Origin: Tiliqua scincoides
Taxonomy: Eukaryota > Chordata > Lepidosauria > Squamata > Scincidae
Assembly (NCBI RefSeq): GCF_035046505.1
Contig: NC_089822.1
Span: 2,241,001 to 2,305,000 of the forward strand
DNA: 64,000 nt
Direction: 5' to 3'
In this document: positions 55,730 through 64,000 of the stretch, in pieces
Numbering within the stretch: position 1 is the first letter of the stretch
Layout: the number at the start of each line of letters is the position of its first letter
Translations under genes and position numbers: made by a program
Notes under the pieces: generated by a model
Databases searched by the model: none
What the model was told of the DNA's origin: nothing
The model's input: the letters and a program-made list of their open reading frames with translations, nothing else

Positions 55730-58700
55730 AGCGTGCTAGAGGATTGGGGATCCTCTCCTCTCCACTACCTTTCCTCTTCCCCTATCCCTTCTTCCTTTCA
55801 CAGGACAAAGAATGGGAGGACCAGAGGATGGCAAATCAACTGATTAGGCATGCCACCTCAGGCACTGGTGGGTCTTGGGCCAACTCTACTTAATGAGCAG
55901 GTTGAATCACAAGGGAGTAGGCAATCATTTAAATAGCCCACCCCAAACTTGTGAGTTTGAAAGGTGACTTGGAATCCAATTCAGGGCAAGGAGAGTTGCT
56001 TGCTTTAAACCGCCACCAGCACCCTGGCAGTTGCGTCCTGCACCAGCTGCTGCACCCAAACACTCTGCACATGGCAGCCATCTTCACAGGATGTGGCCTG
56101 GGAACATGATCAAGGCACGCCAAAGTCCCCTGCATGATAATGAGTGTCCTCAAATACCTGGATACTGAGCCAGTGTGGAAGGGCTGCTCTCATGCTGACA
56201 AGCAGCCAGTTGCATGAAGACAGGCATGAGAGCATGATGCACATACCATTTCACATATATGCTGTCAGGGTGAATCTCTGTCTCAGGCTTATGCCCGGCC
56301 CCTCCCTTTTGTATCAGCCAGGCTGTCTGCATTCCGGTTCTTCCTTAAACACTCCCCCCCCCCCCAAAAAGGCAGCACATGTTCACTGATTATATGTTTA
56401 TCCCTCACTTCATCCCCAACATTTTGAAAACACTAAAAAGCAGTTGGAAAACTGCCCTAGGTGTGGGGATGGTGTCTGGGAGGTGTTTGCCAGTTGGGTC
56501 AAGTCTGCTTATCAATAAGCACCCCTTCCAAGCCAAACTTTCCCCATTCTCCCTGCTGATACACTCCACAAACTGCAGAACTCTTGTCTTGAGCTCATCA
56601 AATGGCAGAAAAATATGTATGTTTGTAGAGCTGCTGTCAAACCGCCAGCCCAGTCTTGGGCTGCTGCCGCTCTCTTAATCCCCACTGATTTTAATTTCAC
56701 ATGGGGTGAAACAGAATCCTGCAGCCAGCAGCAATACAATTTGGCACTGCAAAATCTGGGCTGTTTAGGCTACACCTGTGCATGACTCTATGTTGTGCAC
56801 TCCATTCTATCACAGCACTATCCAAGGTCTTCAAAGGAGGGAACCTGGCTCCTCTGCTATGCAGCATTCTTGTTGGAGGAAGTCCAGTCATGGGTTGGGG
56901 TGGCTGTGAAGGATCCTCTCCACTCACCAGTGATGACTGCATTAAGATGCAGTGTTTGAGATGCCTCTTTGGCTAACAAAGAACTCCATTTTCTGATGAA
57001 AGAAGTTGTTCATTATACAAAACAGGACCGAGTTCGAACTTATCATGTCCTTAAAAAAGATACGAACATGAAGACTTCTGAACGTGGACGCATCCTAGAA
57101 CAAAGCAGAGCTGGGCACGGGGAAGTGAGCACAGAAAGGGAACAGAGGGCAAAACCACAAGGCTCTCTTCTCACCACACACTTTTCACTTCCAGCAGCTT
57201 GAACTGCACAAAGTATTTTTCATGATCTCTCAGCCAATTCAGGTAGCTGGGAAACTTTGGATGGGACTCTCCCCCCCCCCCCGCGAGGGGGAATGCTAAA
57301 AGGGAATACCCTGTTAATGGAGGAATGGAAGATGCTTTAATAAGCAGATCCAGTTGTTGATACTGGCCAATGCAACTGGATTAGCCAGGTGCAATGTGCA
57401 AAACACACAGGAATGGGAAGGAGGGAAGGCTGTCCTTTGTACAGAGATCAGAGAATGTGAACATTTTAACAAGTGATCCTTAAGTCCTTTTTAAATTCTT
57501 ATGTTCATCCTTTTGATTTAAGGAGTATATCTATTTAATAAATACAGACTCTTAAATGCTTTTCACTGAAGTCCTAAAGCAGCACACAGCATAAAATAAT
57601 AAAAAATTAAAAAAACAATAATACATTATGATAAAGAGATCAGCTTTGACCCTCAGCCCCAAAGCCTTGTGGAGCAAACAGGCCTTCAAGAATGCTGGTA
57701 TACTGGCAAGGATGGGGAAGAATGGGTCTCTAGGGAAGAAGTTCTGTTACACTTGCCAGAATCTTGGATGGTCAACATCACTGCCCTAGTGAGTTGAGGC
57801 ATAGGTGAGGCTTTAACCATGAACATGCTGAACTCAGCTTGGTCTCTTTGCCACTGTGCGATACGCACACTCTTCCATGGCAGCAGTTACCCCAAGCCAG
57901 TGAAATGTGCTGCTGCCTTCTTACAGCAAACACGTAATTGTGTTTACTCAAAAATATCACTTGCTTCAAGGGGACTCATCAGTGAGTGTACATGTACAGG
58001 ACTGCAGCTTATTTCCTTTGCACCTCACCTTCCTCAGCAACACCCATAGCTCCTCTCTCTCATTTTAGTCTCATAACAAAATAATGTGGCAGATTGGGCT
58101 GAGATTGTGACTGGCCCAGGGTCAGTAAGAGAGCTTCGTGGCTGAGGGAGAAGCTTAACACAGGTCCCCCCAGCCGTGAGTCCTAACCACGATACCACGT
58201 TTAGTCCCTTTTGCAGCTGAACAACCCAAGTGATGATTTTCATGCTGCAATGTATCCAAGGAACATGCAAGCAATGGTAGTAATCTCTCCCGACTGGTGG
58301 AGAAATGTGCAGCAACAATAGGATGTGCACCAGGTCTCTTACTGAAGAAGCATTCAGAAGCTGCACTGGCACTTCAACCCATTGGCTCCCCCCCCCTTCC
58401 CACTTGGAAATGTACTTCTGATTGGAGGAACAGGAAACTGGAAAACAGCGGGCTCCAAATAGGCTGAGGATCAATTCTTAACAGCTCCTCATTCCAGCAC
58501 CGCTTGGGGAGCTGAAGAATCCACACCTCTGCTCTCTTATGTCACTGACAATCCCCACAAACTATCCAGTAGTCAAGCAGAGGCTTCTGGGCCACTTTCT
58601 GGTCGCTCCTGCTTCAGGATACATGATCCCAAGGTAGACCATCCAGCCCAAGTCATTGTCCTCAACTCAAGGCAACCTGGAAGCATCAGCCATCTGCATC

Positions 58701-59290
58701 GTTAAAGGCAAGATCCTCCTTCTCAAAGACAGGGATTCTGGGAATATTTAGGTGAACCAGCAGACATGATCTACTCTGAATGAGAGGCAAACAGCAGCAT
58801 AAAAAATTAAAGAAAATGGCTTCAAAGGGACTTTGAAGGAACTTGTGAGACAGACCAGACAGGAAGGCAGCCCATCTCTGAACATGCTTACAGCCTGGAA
58901 GAAAATATTTCGGAGAGGTTGAAGGCAAAATGAAGAGGGGCTGATAGAGATACTGGGGTCCTGGACATGGAAACCGAGCTGCAAAGGTTGCTACAACCTC
59001 ACAAGTGTTAACTACAAAAGGATCCCCAAGGCCTGCATCTCACACACACCACTTGCTTTTCAAAGTGCAAAATTTCAGGGCTGTTTAAACAAACTGGCTC
59101 TCAGCTTGCCACCAATTCTACATTCCATTCACCATTGTCCCTGTCAAAACGGTCAGTTCTCCCAACGTGAAACCAAGAGAGATCAAGAGCCTGCAATGAG
59201 CTCTGGGTTCTCAATGCAGCTCCACCTTTGACTAATAACCAAATGCTGGGTCTGGAAGCAAAAGCCAAGTGAAGCGGTTCAGCCCCCTGC
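55730..59290. other. Intergenic, no gene recognised
   Basis: I see only short open frames and poly-C or AT-rich patches (57250-57300, 57560-57640). No domain, exon pattern or assignable repeat could be supported. Confidence 0.45.
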
Positions 59291-59294
59291 CCTG

Positions 59295-60537
59295 AGATCA
59301 GATCCTGAAAACATCAACCCTATAAGCTTCTGAGGAGGGGTGAAAAAGGTGCACGCATAGCAGAAGACCACCTCACCCACCACAAGACAGCACTCTGAGG
59401 CACTGCCATTCCCCAGCACCTTTCCTAGGAGTGGGGGTGGCAGTAGTGTTCAGAGATTCAAGGAACAGAGAAAAGTGAGCCAGTAGGGGCACTTTTGTAG
59501 GTTGGTCTCTTTTGTGGATTTACTGGCAAAACTGCACAAAGCCACAGCAAGAGCAGCAAACATTACCTGGGTTTTATGAAGGAACCAAAATATAATTTCA
59601 CAGCCTGTAACCACATAATTCTTACATGCACTTTCTCAGTCATTTCTGTTGCTCCTTGTGAACAGAGAAGTTTCCTGTTACAACATCATGGGCAAAATGA
59701 AGTACCCCCAGGCAATCACTTCCCATCTCTATGCTGCATAAAACATGAATCTCTTCTCTCTAGTGGTCAAGGCAGGCTGAAGGAAAGGAAGCCACTCGGG
59801 ACCCCACTCACAAGAGCCCAGCAACAAGTTCTAGTCACAATGAACTGGCTCACCCCTGGGCTGGGTGCGTGCGGGATTTTCCTCTTCACTCTGATGGAGT
59901 TTGGTTAGAGACTCAAGATCCAAGATCCGATCCCAGAAATGTCAGCACTACGGATTCCTGAGTAGAGGTGAATAAGGTGCATGCAGATGGCCACCTCACC
60001 CACCACAAGACAGTACTTTGAAGTACTGCCCTTCCATAAGAGTGGCAGTGGCAGTAATATGTTCAGGGACTCAAAGAACAGAGAATGGTGGGCCAGCAGG
60101 GGGCACTTTCACGGTTGGTCAGTGAAAGTGGTCACGGTGGATTTATCGGAAAACCGCTTTGGTGACAAGCACAAACCCACAGCAAGAGCAGCAGGCATCG
60201 CCTGGGCTTTATTAAGGAACAATAACCGAATTTCAAAGCCTGCAACTGGCAACGCGTAACTGTTGCACACACTTTCAGCCATTTCTATTGTTCCTCCTGA
60301 GCAGAAAAGTCTCCTGTTACACCATCATGGGCAAAACGAAGCACACTCAGGCAGTCACTTCCCATCTCTATAGATCACTTCTCTCCAGTGGTCATGGAAG
60401 GCTGAAATAAAGCAAGGCACTTCAGACCTCACTCACAAGAGCCCAGCAATGAGTTCTGGTCACAATGAACTGGTTCACCACAGTGCATGCAGAATTTTCC
60501 TCTCCACATAGATGGGAGTCTGGTTAGAGACTCAAGC
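59295..60537. repeat. Tandem duplication of about 620 bp at the 3' end of RPP25L
   Basis: Copy A (about 59295-59919) and copy B (about 59920-60537) align along their length. Shared blocks include 'cacctcacccaccacaagac', 'cccacagcaagagcagca' (59543 has 'gccacagcaagagcagcaaa'), 'aatcacttcccatctctat'-type, 'ctcacaagagcccagcaa' and 'ggttagagactcaag'. The offset is 619-623 bp. Divergence is moderate, so the duplication is not recent. Confidence 0.9.
60208..60213 (-). terminator. RPP25L: Candidate RPP25L polyadenylation signal
   Basis: TTTATT on the plus strand is AATAAA on the minus strand, about 670 bp after the stop codon. It is followed on the minus strand by a GT-rich stretch ('gctgtgggtttgtgcttgt'). 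The matching place in copy A of the tandem duplication reads CATAAA. Confidence 0.5.
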
Positions 60538-60883
60538 ATGGGACTCCTGCAGTGTGAAGAGAACTGTCAATGGAGAGAACAAGTTGTCTTAATTGCCAGC
60601 CCCTTACCAGAGGGGAAAACAAGCAAGGTGTGTTCAACTGTCATCCATGACATTTCAAGCACCCCAGTCCAGAACAGATCAAGCGCAATCCATTGCAACA
60701 CTTCTGGTACATCCTGCTCAAGTGAGGGACCAAAGGCCACAGTCCCAGTACTCAGCCTGCCAACTGAATTCATCTTGACGCTCTTTTCCTCTCCCCCAAC
60801 TGTAGCTTTTCCCCGCTGCTGCTTCTGACACCTTTGACTGTAACAGGTAGTCATCCAAAAATCCACAGTTCAGAGGCTGGGCT

Positions 60884-61441
60884 TTATCCGGGCTTTTTGC
60901 AGGACTCTTCCCGCCCAAGGGAGCGAGGGAGCTTCCCGGCACGGCCAGCCCCCCTCCCGCCACCCTGCTTCCTCTTGGCGTGGCCCGGAGCCTCCAGTCT
61001 CTCCGTTTCCAGCCAGAAGGCGTCAGAAGACCCAGGCGCCTGATATCCCAGCTCCTGAGCATCCAGGAGATCTTTGCTCAGCAGGACACAGATGGCAGGA
61101 ACATTTCGCTTCACGGTCAGAGGATCCAGGCCGGCCTCCGGCACGATGGGCTCCCAAATCTCCTCCGTCTGCTTGAAGAAGACTTTGGTGATCTGGTGAA
61201 GGCCTCCAAGCCTCCGCTTCATGATCTCCACACAGGTGATGGTCTTGCTGATGGCTTTGCCGGCACCGCTAAAGAGAACTTGCCTCATGGCCTCCGACTC
61301 CATCTTGCCAATGGCGTAGCCCATCAGATTCCGGATTTTGCTTCCGTCCTTCACCTTCATCTCAATGATGTCAGGAGGCAGGTTGGCAAAAGGAAGAGGA
61401 GACGGCTTCTCGACGATCCTGGACTTCTGGTAGTTCTCCAT
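60884..61441 (-). CDS. RPP25L: RPP25L, ribonuclease P/MRP subunit p25-like (Alba domain)
   Basis: The 185-residue protein (human about 163) is in one coding exon. Alba-family proteins of this type bind the P3 stem of RNase P and MRP RNA together with the POP7/Rpp20 partner, in nucleoli and nucleus; the paralogue RPP25 is the classical subunit. An Alba domain spans about residues 26-125, with KDGSKIRNLMGYA, FSGAGKAISKTITC, EIMKRRLGGLHQITK and VLLSKDLLD. The TEEIW and LDPLTVKRNVPA segments fit RPP25L rather than RPP25. The tail (150-185) is Gly/Lys/Arg-rich and longer than in human. The start is the Met 11 nt after a good acceptor (CCACCCTCAG, exon begins at 61452); a Met further upstream in the same frame lies in the intron. 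Nothing is broken. Confidence 0.96.
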   Translation of the reverse strand: MENYQKSRIVEKPSPLPFANLPPDIIEMKVKDGSKIRNLMGYAIGKMESEAMRQVLFSGAGKAISKTITCVEIMKRRLGGLHQITKVFFKQTEEIWEPIVPEAGLDPLTVKRNVPAICVLLSKDLLDAQELGYQAPGSSDAFWLETERLEAPGHAKRKQGGGRGAGRAGKLPRSLGREESCKKPG

Positions 61442-61452
61442 GACCCCTGCCA

Positions 61453-62551
61453 CTGAGGGTGGGAAACAGACAGTCAGTTGCGCAGTGGGGCAGAGCGTGT
61501 CTGCACAGAAGTGCTGGGGGAAAGGGTGGCAGGCAGGGCGTGTCTGAAGCCTGGACTCCCAGCACCAGAAGCGGTTACACTCTTTGCACTCAGACACAGT
61601 GCAGCACGTGGGACGGGCATGCTCCCCAGAGAGACAATCTCAGGGGGAAACGGTCAGGTCTCTGCTGACCCTGGAGAGAGAGGCCCTGGTCCTGGGGGCG
61701 AGGAGGCCGCCCTGCGAGGAGAGGGGGCCTCCTGCTGCTAGGGGGGGAGGCAGAAGGCCAGAGAAGGGCCGCAGGCGAGGGCCACCGAACAGCCTCTGCT
61801 TGGCCCTGGCTGTGGTCAAGGCGTGCAGGTGGTGCTCAGAAGGGCCAGGCCAGGAGGGGTGCCTGGAGAAGTCGTCCCAGGCTCAGACAGGAACAGGCGC
61901 CTCCCCTCTGCCTCCTGCCCAGGGGCCCAGCAGCAGGCTCCTCGGGGCAGGGACCCTGGAGGGAGAGGCCCTGGTCCTGGGGGCGAGGAGGCTGCCCTGC
62001 GAGGAGAGGGGGCCTCCTGCTGCTGGGGGGGAGGCAGAAGGCCAGAAAAGGGCCGCAGGCGAGGGCCACCCGCACAGCTTCTGCCTGGCCCTGGCCGTGG
62101 TCAAGGCGTGCAGGTGGTGCTCAGAAGGGCCAGGCCAGGCCGGACCAGGTCAGGAGAGCACCTGGAGGGAGAGGCCCAAGCAGGCCTGGCTGGAACAGGC
62201 GCCTCCGCTCCGCCTCCTGCCCAGCGGCAGGCTCCTCGGGGCAGGGACCTGTTCCCTGACACACCGCAGCGCCTGAGGTAGAGGCGGGGCAGTGAAGGGG
62301 CGGGAGGGGCCGCGGCAGCTGGGGGGCGGGGCAGCGGGATGGGAGGGGTCGCGGTAGCTCGGGGCGGGGCTGAGGGGGTGAGGGCGGGGCTGAGGCGGCG
62401 GGGGGCCGCGGCAGCTCCAGAGGTGGGGCAGGGCTGAGGGTTGGAAGGGCTGCCCTGCTCCAGCCACGAGCCCCGTCCCCTGCGAAGGCTCGCACGGCCC
62501 CTCAGCGGCGCCCGAGGCCTCCAGCCGGACTCCGAGGGCGCCCTCACTCAC
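61453..62551 (-). other. RPP25L: RPP25L intron 1 (5' UTR)
   Basis: It is bounded by a donor reading G|GTGAGTGAG on the minus strand (62552/62551) and the acceptor at 61453. It holds a tandem duplication and very GC-rich DNA. Confidence 0.6.
61669..62253. repeat. Two tandem copies of a 285-bp GC-rich unit
   Basis: Blocks such as 'aggccctggtcctggggg' (61681, 61966), 'gaggagagggggcctcctgc' and 'aggtggtgctcagaagggcc' (61828, 62110) recur about 285 bp apart. The second copy has small changes near its end. Confidence 0.93.
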
Positions 62552-62690
62552 CGGCGCCGGGGAAGAGCCGCCTGCTCCGGCCGGGCCTCCGCGCTCCGCC
62601 ACACCGCCTCACAGGCCGGCCAGACGAGCGGCAGGAGCGCGCAGGCGCAGCGCGCGAGGGGAGGGTGTGCGCACGCGCACTCTCCTCCTC
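62552..62690 (-). other. RPP25L: Probable RPP25L non-coding first exon
   Basis: It is defined by the strong donor at its 3' end (62552) inside the CpG island. The upstream limit is nominal because no transcription start is visible. Confidence 0.45.
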
Positions 62691-62740
62691 AGTTCTCGCG
62701 ATGCCCTCCTGGGGGAGTGGGAGGAGCCTTCCGGCCCCGC

Positions 62741-62900
62741 CCATCACTATGTCCTGTGGCAGGGAGTTCCGCAGATCAGTGACGCTCGCCTCCCACGGTG
62801 GACTCCCACCCATCCCTCCAGTCCCCTTGGAAAAGCGTCCAGGCTCTCAGAGTCCATGGTTACATGCTGTGGACAGGAGTTCCACAGGTGGATGCCACTC
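62741..62900 (-). mobile_element. Old CR1-type LINE fragments
   Basis: 'tatgtcctgtggcagggagt' and 'gaaaagcgtccaggctctc' plus a second 'gtggacaggagttccacag' match the CR1 ORF end in reverse. They sit at the edge of the CpG island. Confidence 0.6.
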
Positions 62901-63650
62901 TTGTCTCTCACGAATCTTAGGCGCATTGAGGTTGTTTAGTTAAGGGAGATGTTCTGGGAAGGATAAACTTTATTTGAAGGTAATGAGTGCAAGAAAAGGA
63001 GTAAACTCCGAGTTTGTTTTCGGGGTCTCGTAGATCAAAGGAGAGGGTGCAAATTTTACCTTTGAGTTGAGGAGATTTAGACAATAGCGTTGGGATGTTG
63101 TTGAGGAGTTTTGTGAGGTTCTGAGAAAATGCCTTGGAGAGAAGAAGCGAAGCCACAGCTGTTTCTTGGATCCTTTGTGTTTCCTAGTGGGATTTTAGTT
63201 CTTAAAGAGACAGTCCATGTAAGGTTGCTAAAAGCCTTCTGCTGAGGGACTTAGGGGGTCTTCAAAGCTAATCCAGATATGGGGGCTGTGAATGTCTTTT
63301 CATTTTCGAGAGGCAAACCTCAACATCTCCTCTTTTGCTGTGGTTTGCACAGAAGATTGTTGTGGTTTGCGAAGGAAAAGATCGGGCCAGTTCCAAAACC
63401 GGCAAGCATTCCTTCCTTTCCTGGGTGGGGTGAGGAACCTTTTCTGCCAAGTGCCAGGAGGAGAGATTTTCCTCCTGTCTTTTTTTCAGCTCTGTCCCAG
63501 ATTAGGTGCCAAGTTGGCCAAACACTCTGTGTGCTGCTCTAGGAGAGAATGGGAAGCAACAACTCCCACCTCCTCCTGCCCCACTTAGATAAGTGGTCCA
63601 AAGACGTCCCTGATTCTCCTTTGCAAGATGGGTTTCGGAAGGCCATTCTT
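62900..63650. other. Intergenic, nothing recognised
   Basis: Two overlapping plus-strand frames (63279-63588) have no domain. No repeat is assignable. Confidence 0.45.
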
Positions 63651-63720
63651 AGGCTGCAACTCTGTACATACTTACATGGGAGTAAACGGCCTTGAACTCA
63701 GTGGGGCTTACCTCTGATCA
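63651..63720. mobile_element. Short palindromic interspersed repeat
   Basis: 'ggctgcaactctgtacatac', 'cttacatgggagtaaacgg' and 'gtggggcttacctctgat' are the reverse-orientation arms of the 26891 family. Confidence 0.65.
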
Positions 63721-64000
63721 GTGCCTTTTAGTTGGTCTCCTCGCATGTGCTTTTCTCCATGTCTCCAACATCCTGTTCTTTGTTGAAGGATGCCCATTTT
63801 AAGATGTTTCTAGTACTTCTTAGATATGTTAGCTGCGCTACTAAGATGCTTCGTTAGCTCCATTTCAGCCTGGAAAGAGTAACCTCACTCAGTTCTGTGC
63901 CTCTGACTGGGGATCTTTAAATATTTTGCAGTTTCCTCCCTTCTGTGCTGGTAGGGTGAAGGAGCAGAGTCCTGGGTTGCTGGAGGTTGTGGTTCTGCTC

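Larger units (their letters stand above)
61640..62740. promoter_or_regulatory. RPP25L: CpG island, probable RPP25L promoter
   Basis: Dense CpG and repeated GGGGCGG words at 62280-62440, and GC-rich DNA to 62740. The non-coding first exon on the minus strand would end at 62552. The island could also serve a divergent plus-strand transcript, but none is seen. Confidence 0.65.

Noticed and set aside
61442-61597. N-terminal extension of RPP25L (52 residues upstream in frame)
   Set aside because: A good splice acceptor lies at 61453, the extension is Cys-rich and unlike any RPP25L, and the conserved start MEN sits just after the acceptor.
61584-62276. 230-codon plus-strand open frame
   Set aside because: It spans the 285-bp tandem repeat; the period is a multiple of three and the DNA is stop-poor because of GC content. 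It lies in the antisense of RPP25L intron 1.

Overview
The window is vertebrate nuclear DNA, most likely from a squamate reptile (lizard or snake). It has spliced genes, two CpG islands and a very high load of CR1-type LINEs, L2-like LINEs, tRNA- and 5S-rRNA-derived SINEs and short hAT-like DNA elements. A 5S-headed SINE whose tail matches a local LINE is the main reason for suggesting a squamate; the species cannot be named. I recognise no tRNA or rRNA gene, CRISPR array, bacterial-type operon, or retrovirus or LTR element.

Three host genes are supported. (1) SPMIP6 (C9orf24/SMRP1, a sperm-flagellum microtubule inner protein) lies on the plus strand from 4476 to 19567. It has five shared downstream coding exons and two alternative coding first exons, at 4476 and 9716. 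(2) MYORG, a GH31-family alpha-galactosidase-like type II membrane protein, has its whole coding sequence in one exon at 48885-50921 (plus). Its probable non-coding first exon lies in a CpG island near 34.2 kb, giving an intron of about 14 kb. (3) RPP25L, an Alba-domain RNase P/MRP subunit-like protein, is on the minus strand with its coding sequence at 60884-61441 and a probable non-coding first exon in a second CpG island near 62.6 kb. The first 1.3 kb looks like the 3' UTR end of a plus-strand gene upstream; by human gene order (FAM219A-SPMIP6-MYORG) FAM219A is the candidate, but no coding sequence proves it.

Layout: 1-1.34 kb probable 3' UTR; 1.3-4.2 kb intergenic; 4.2-19.6 kb SPMIP6 with CR1, L2 and SINE copies in its introns; 19.6-33.9 kb intergenic and repeat-dense, including a stack of nested elements at 28.3-33.8 kb; 33.9-35 kb CpG island and MYORG exon 1; 35-48.7 kb MYORG intron, mostly CR1 and DNA elements; 48.7-52.1 kb MYORG last exon; 52.5-55.7 kb a second nested-repeat block; 55.7-59.3 kb little recognised; 59.3-62.7 kb RPP25L, with a duplicated 3' end and a duplicated segment in intron 1; 62.7-64 kb intergenic.

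The genes do not form a pathway; they are neighbours by conserved synteny. The most interesting host-gene signals are the duplicated first exon of SPMIP6, with a matching near-palindromic promoter motif ahead of both copies, and the tandem duplication of about 620 bp that spans the likely polyadenylation region of RPP25L.
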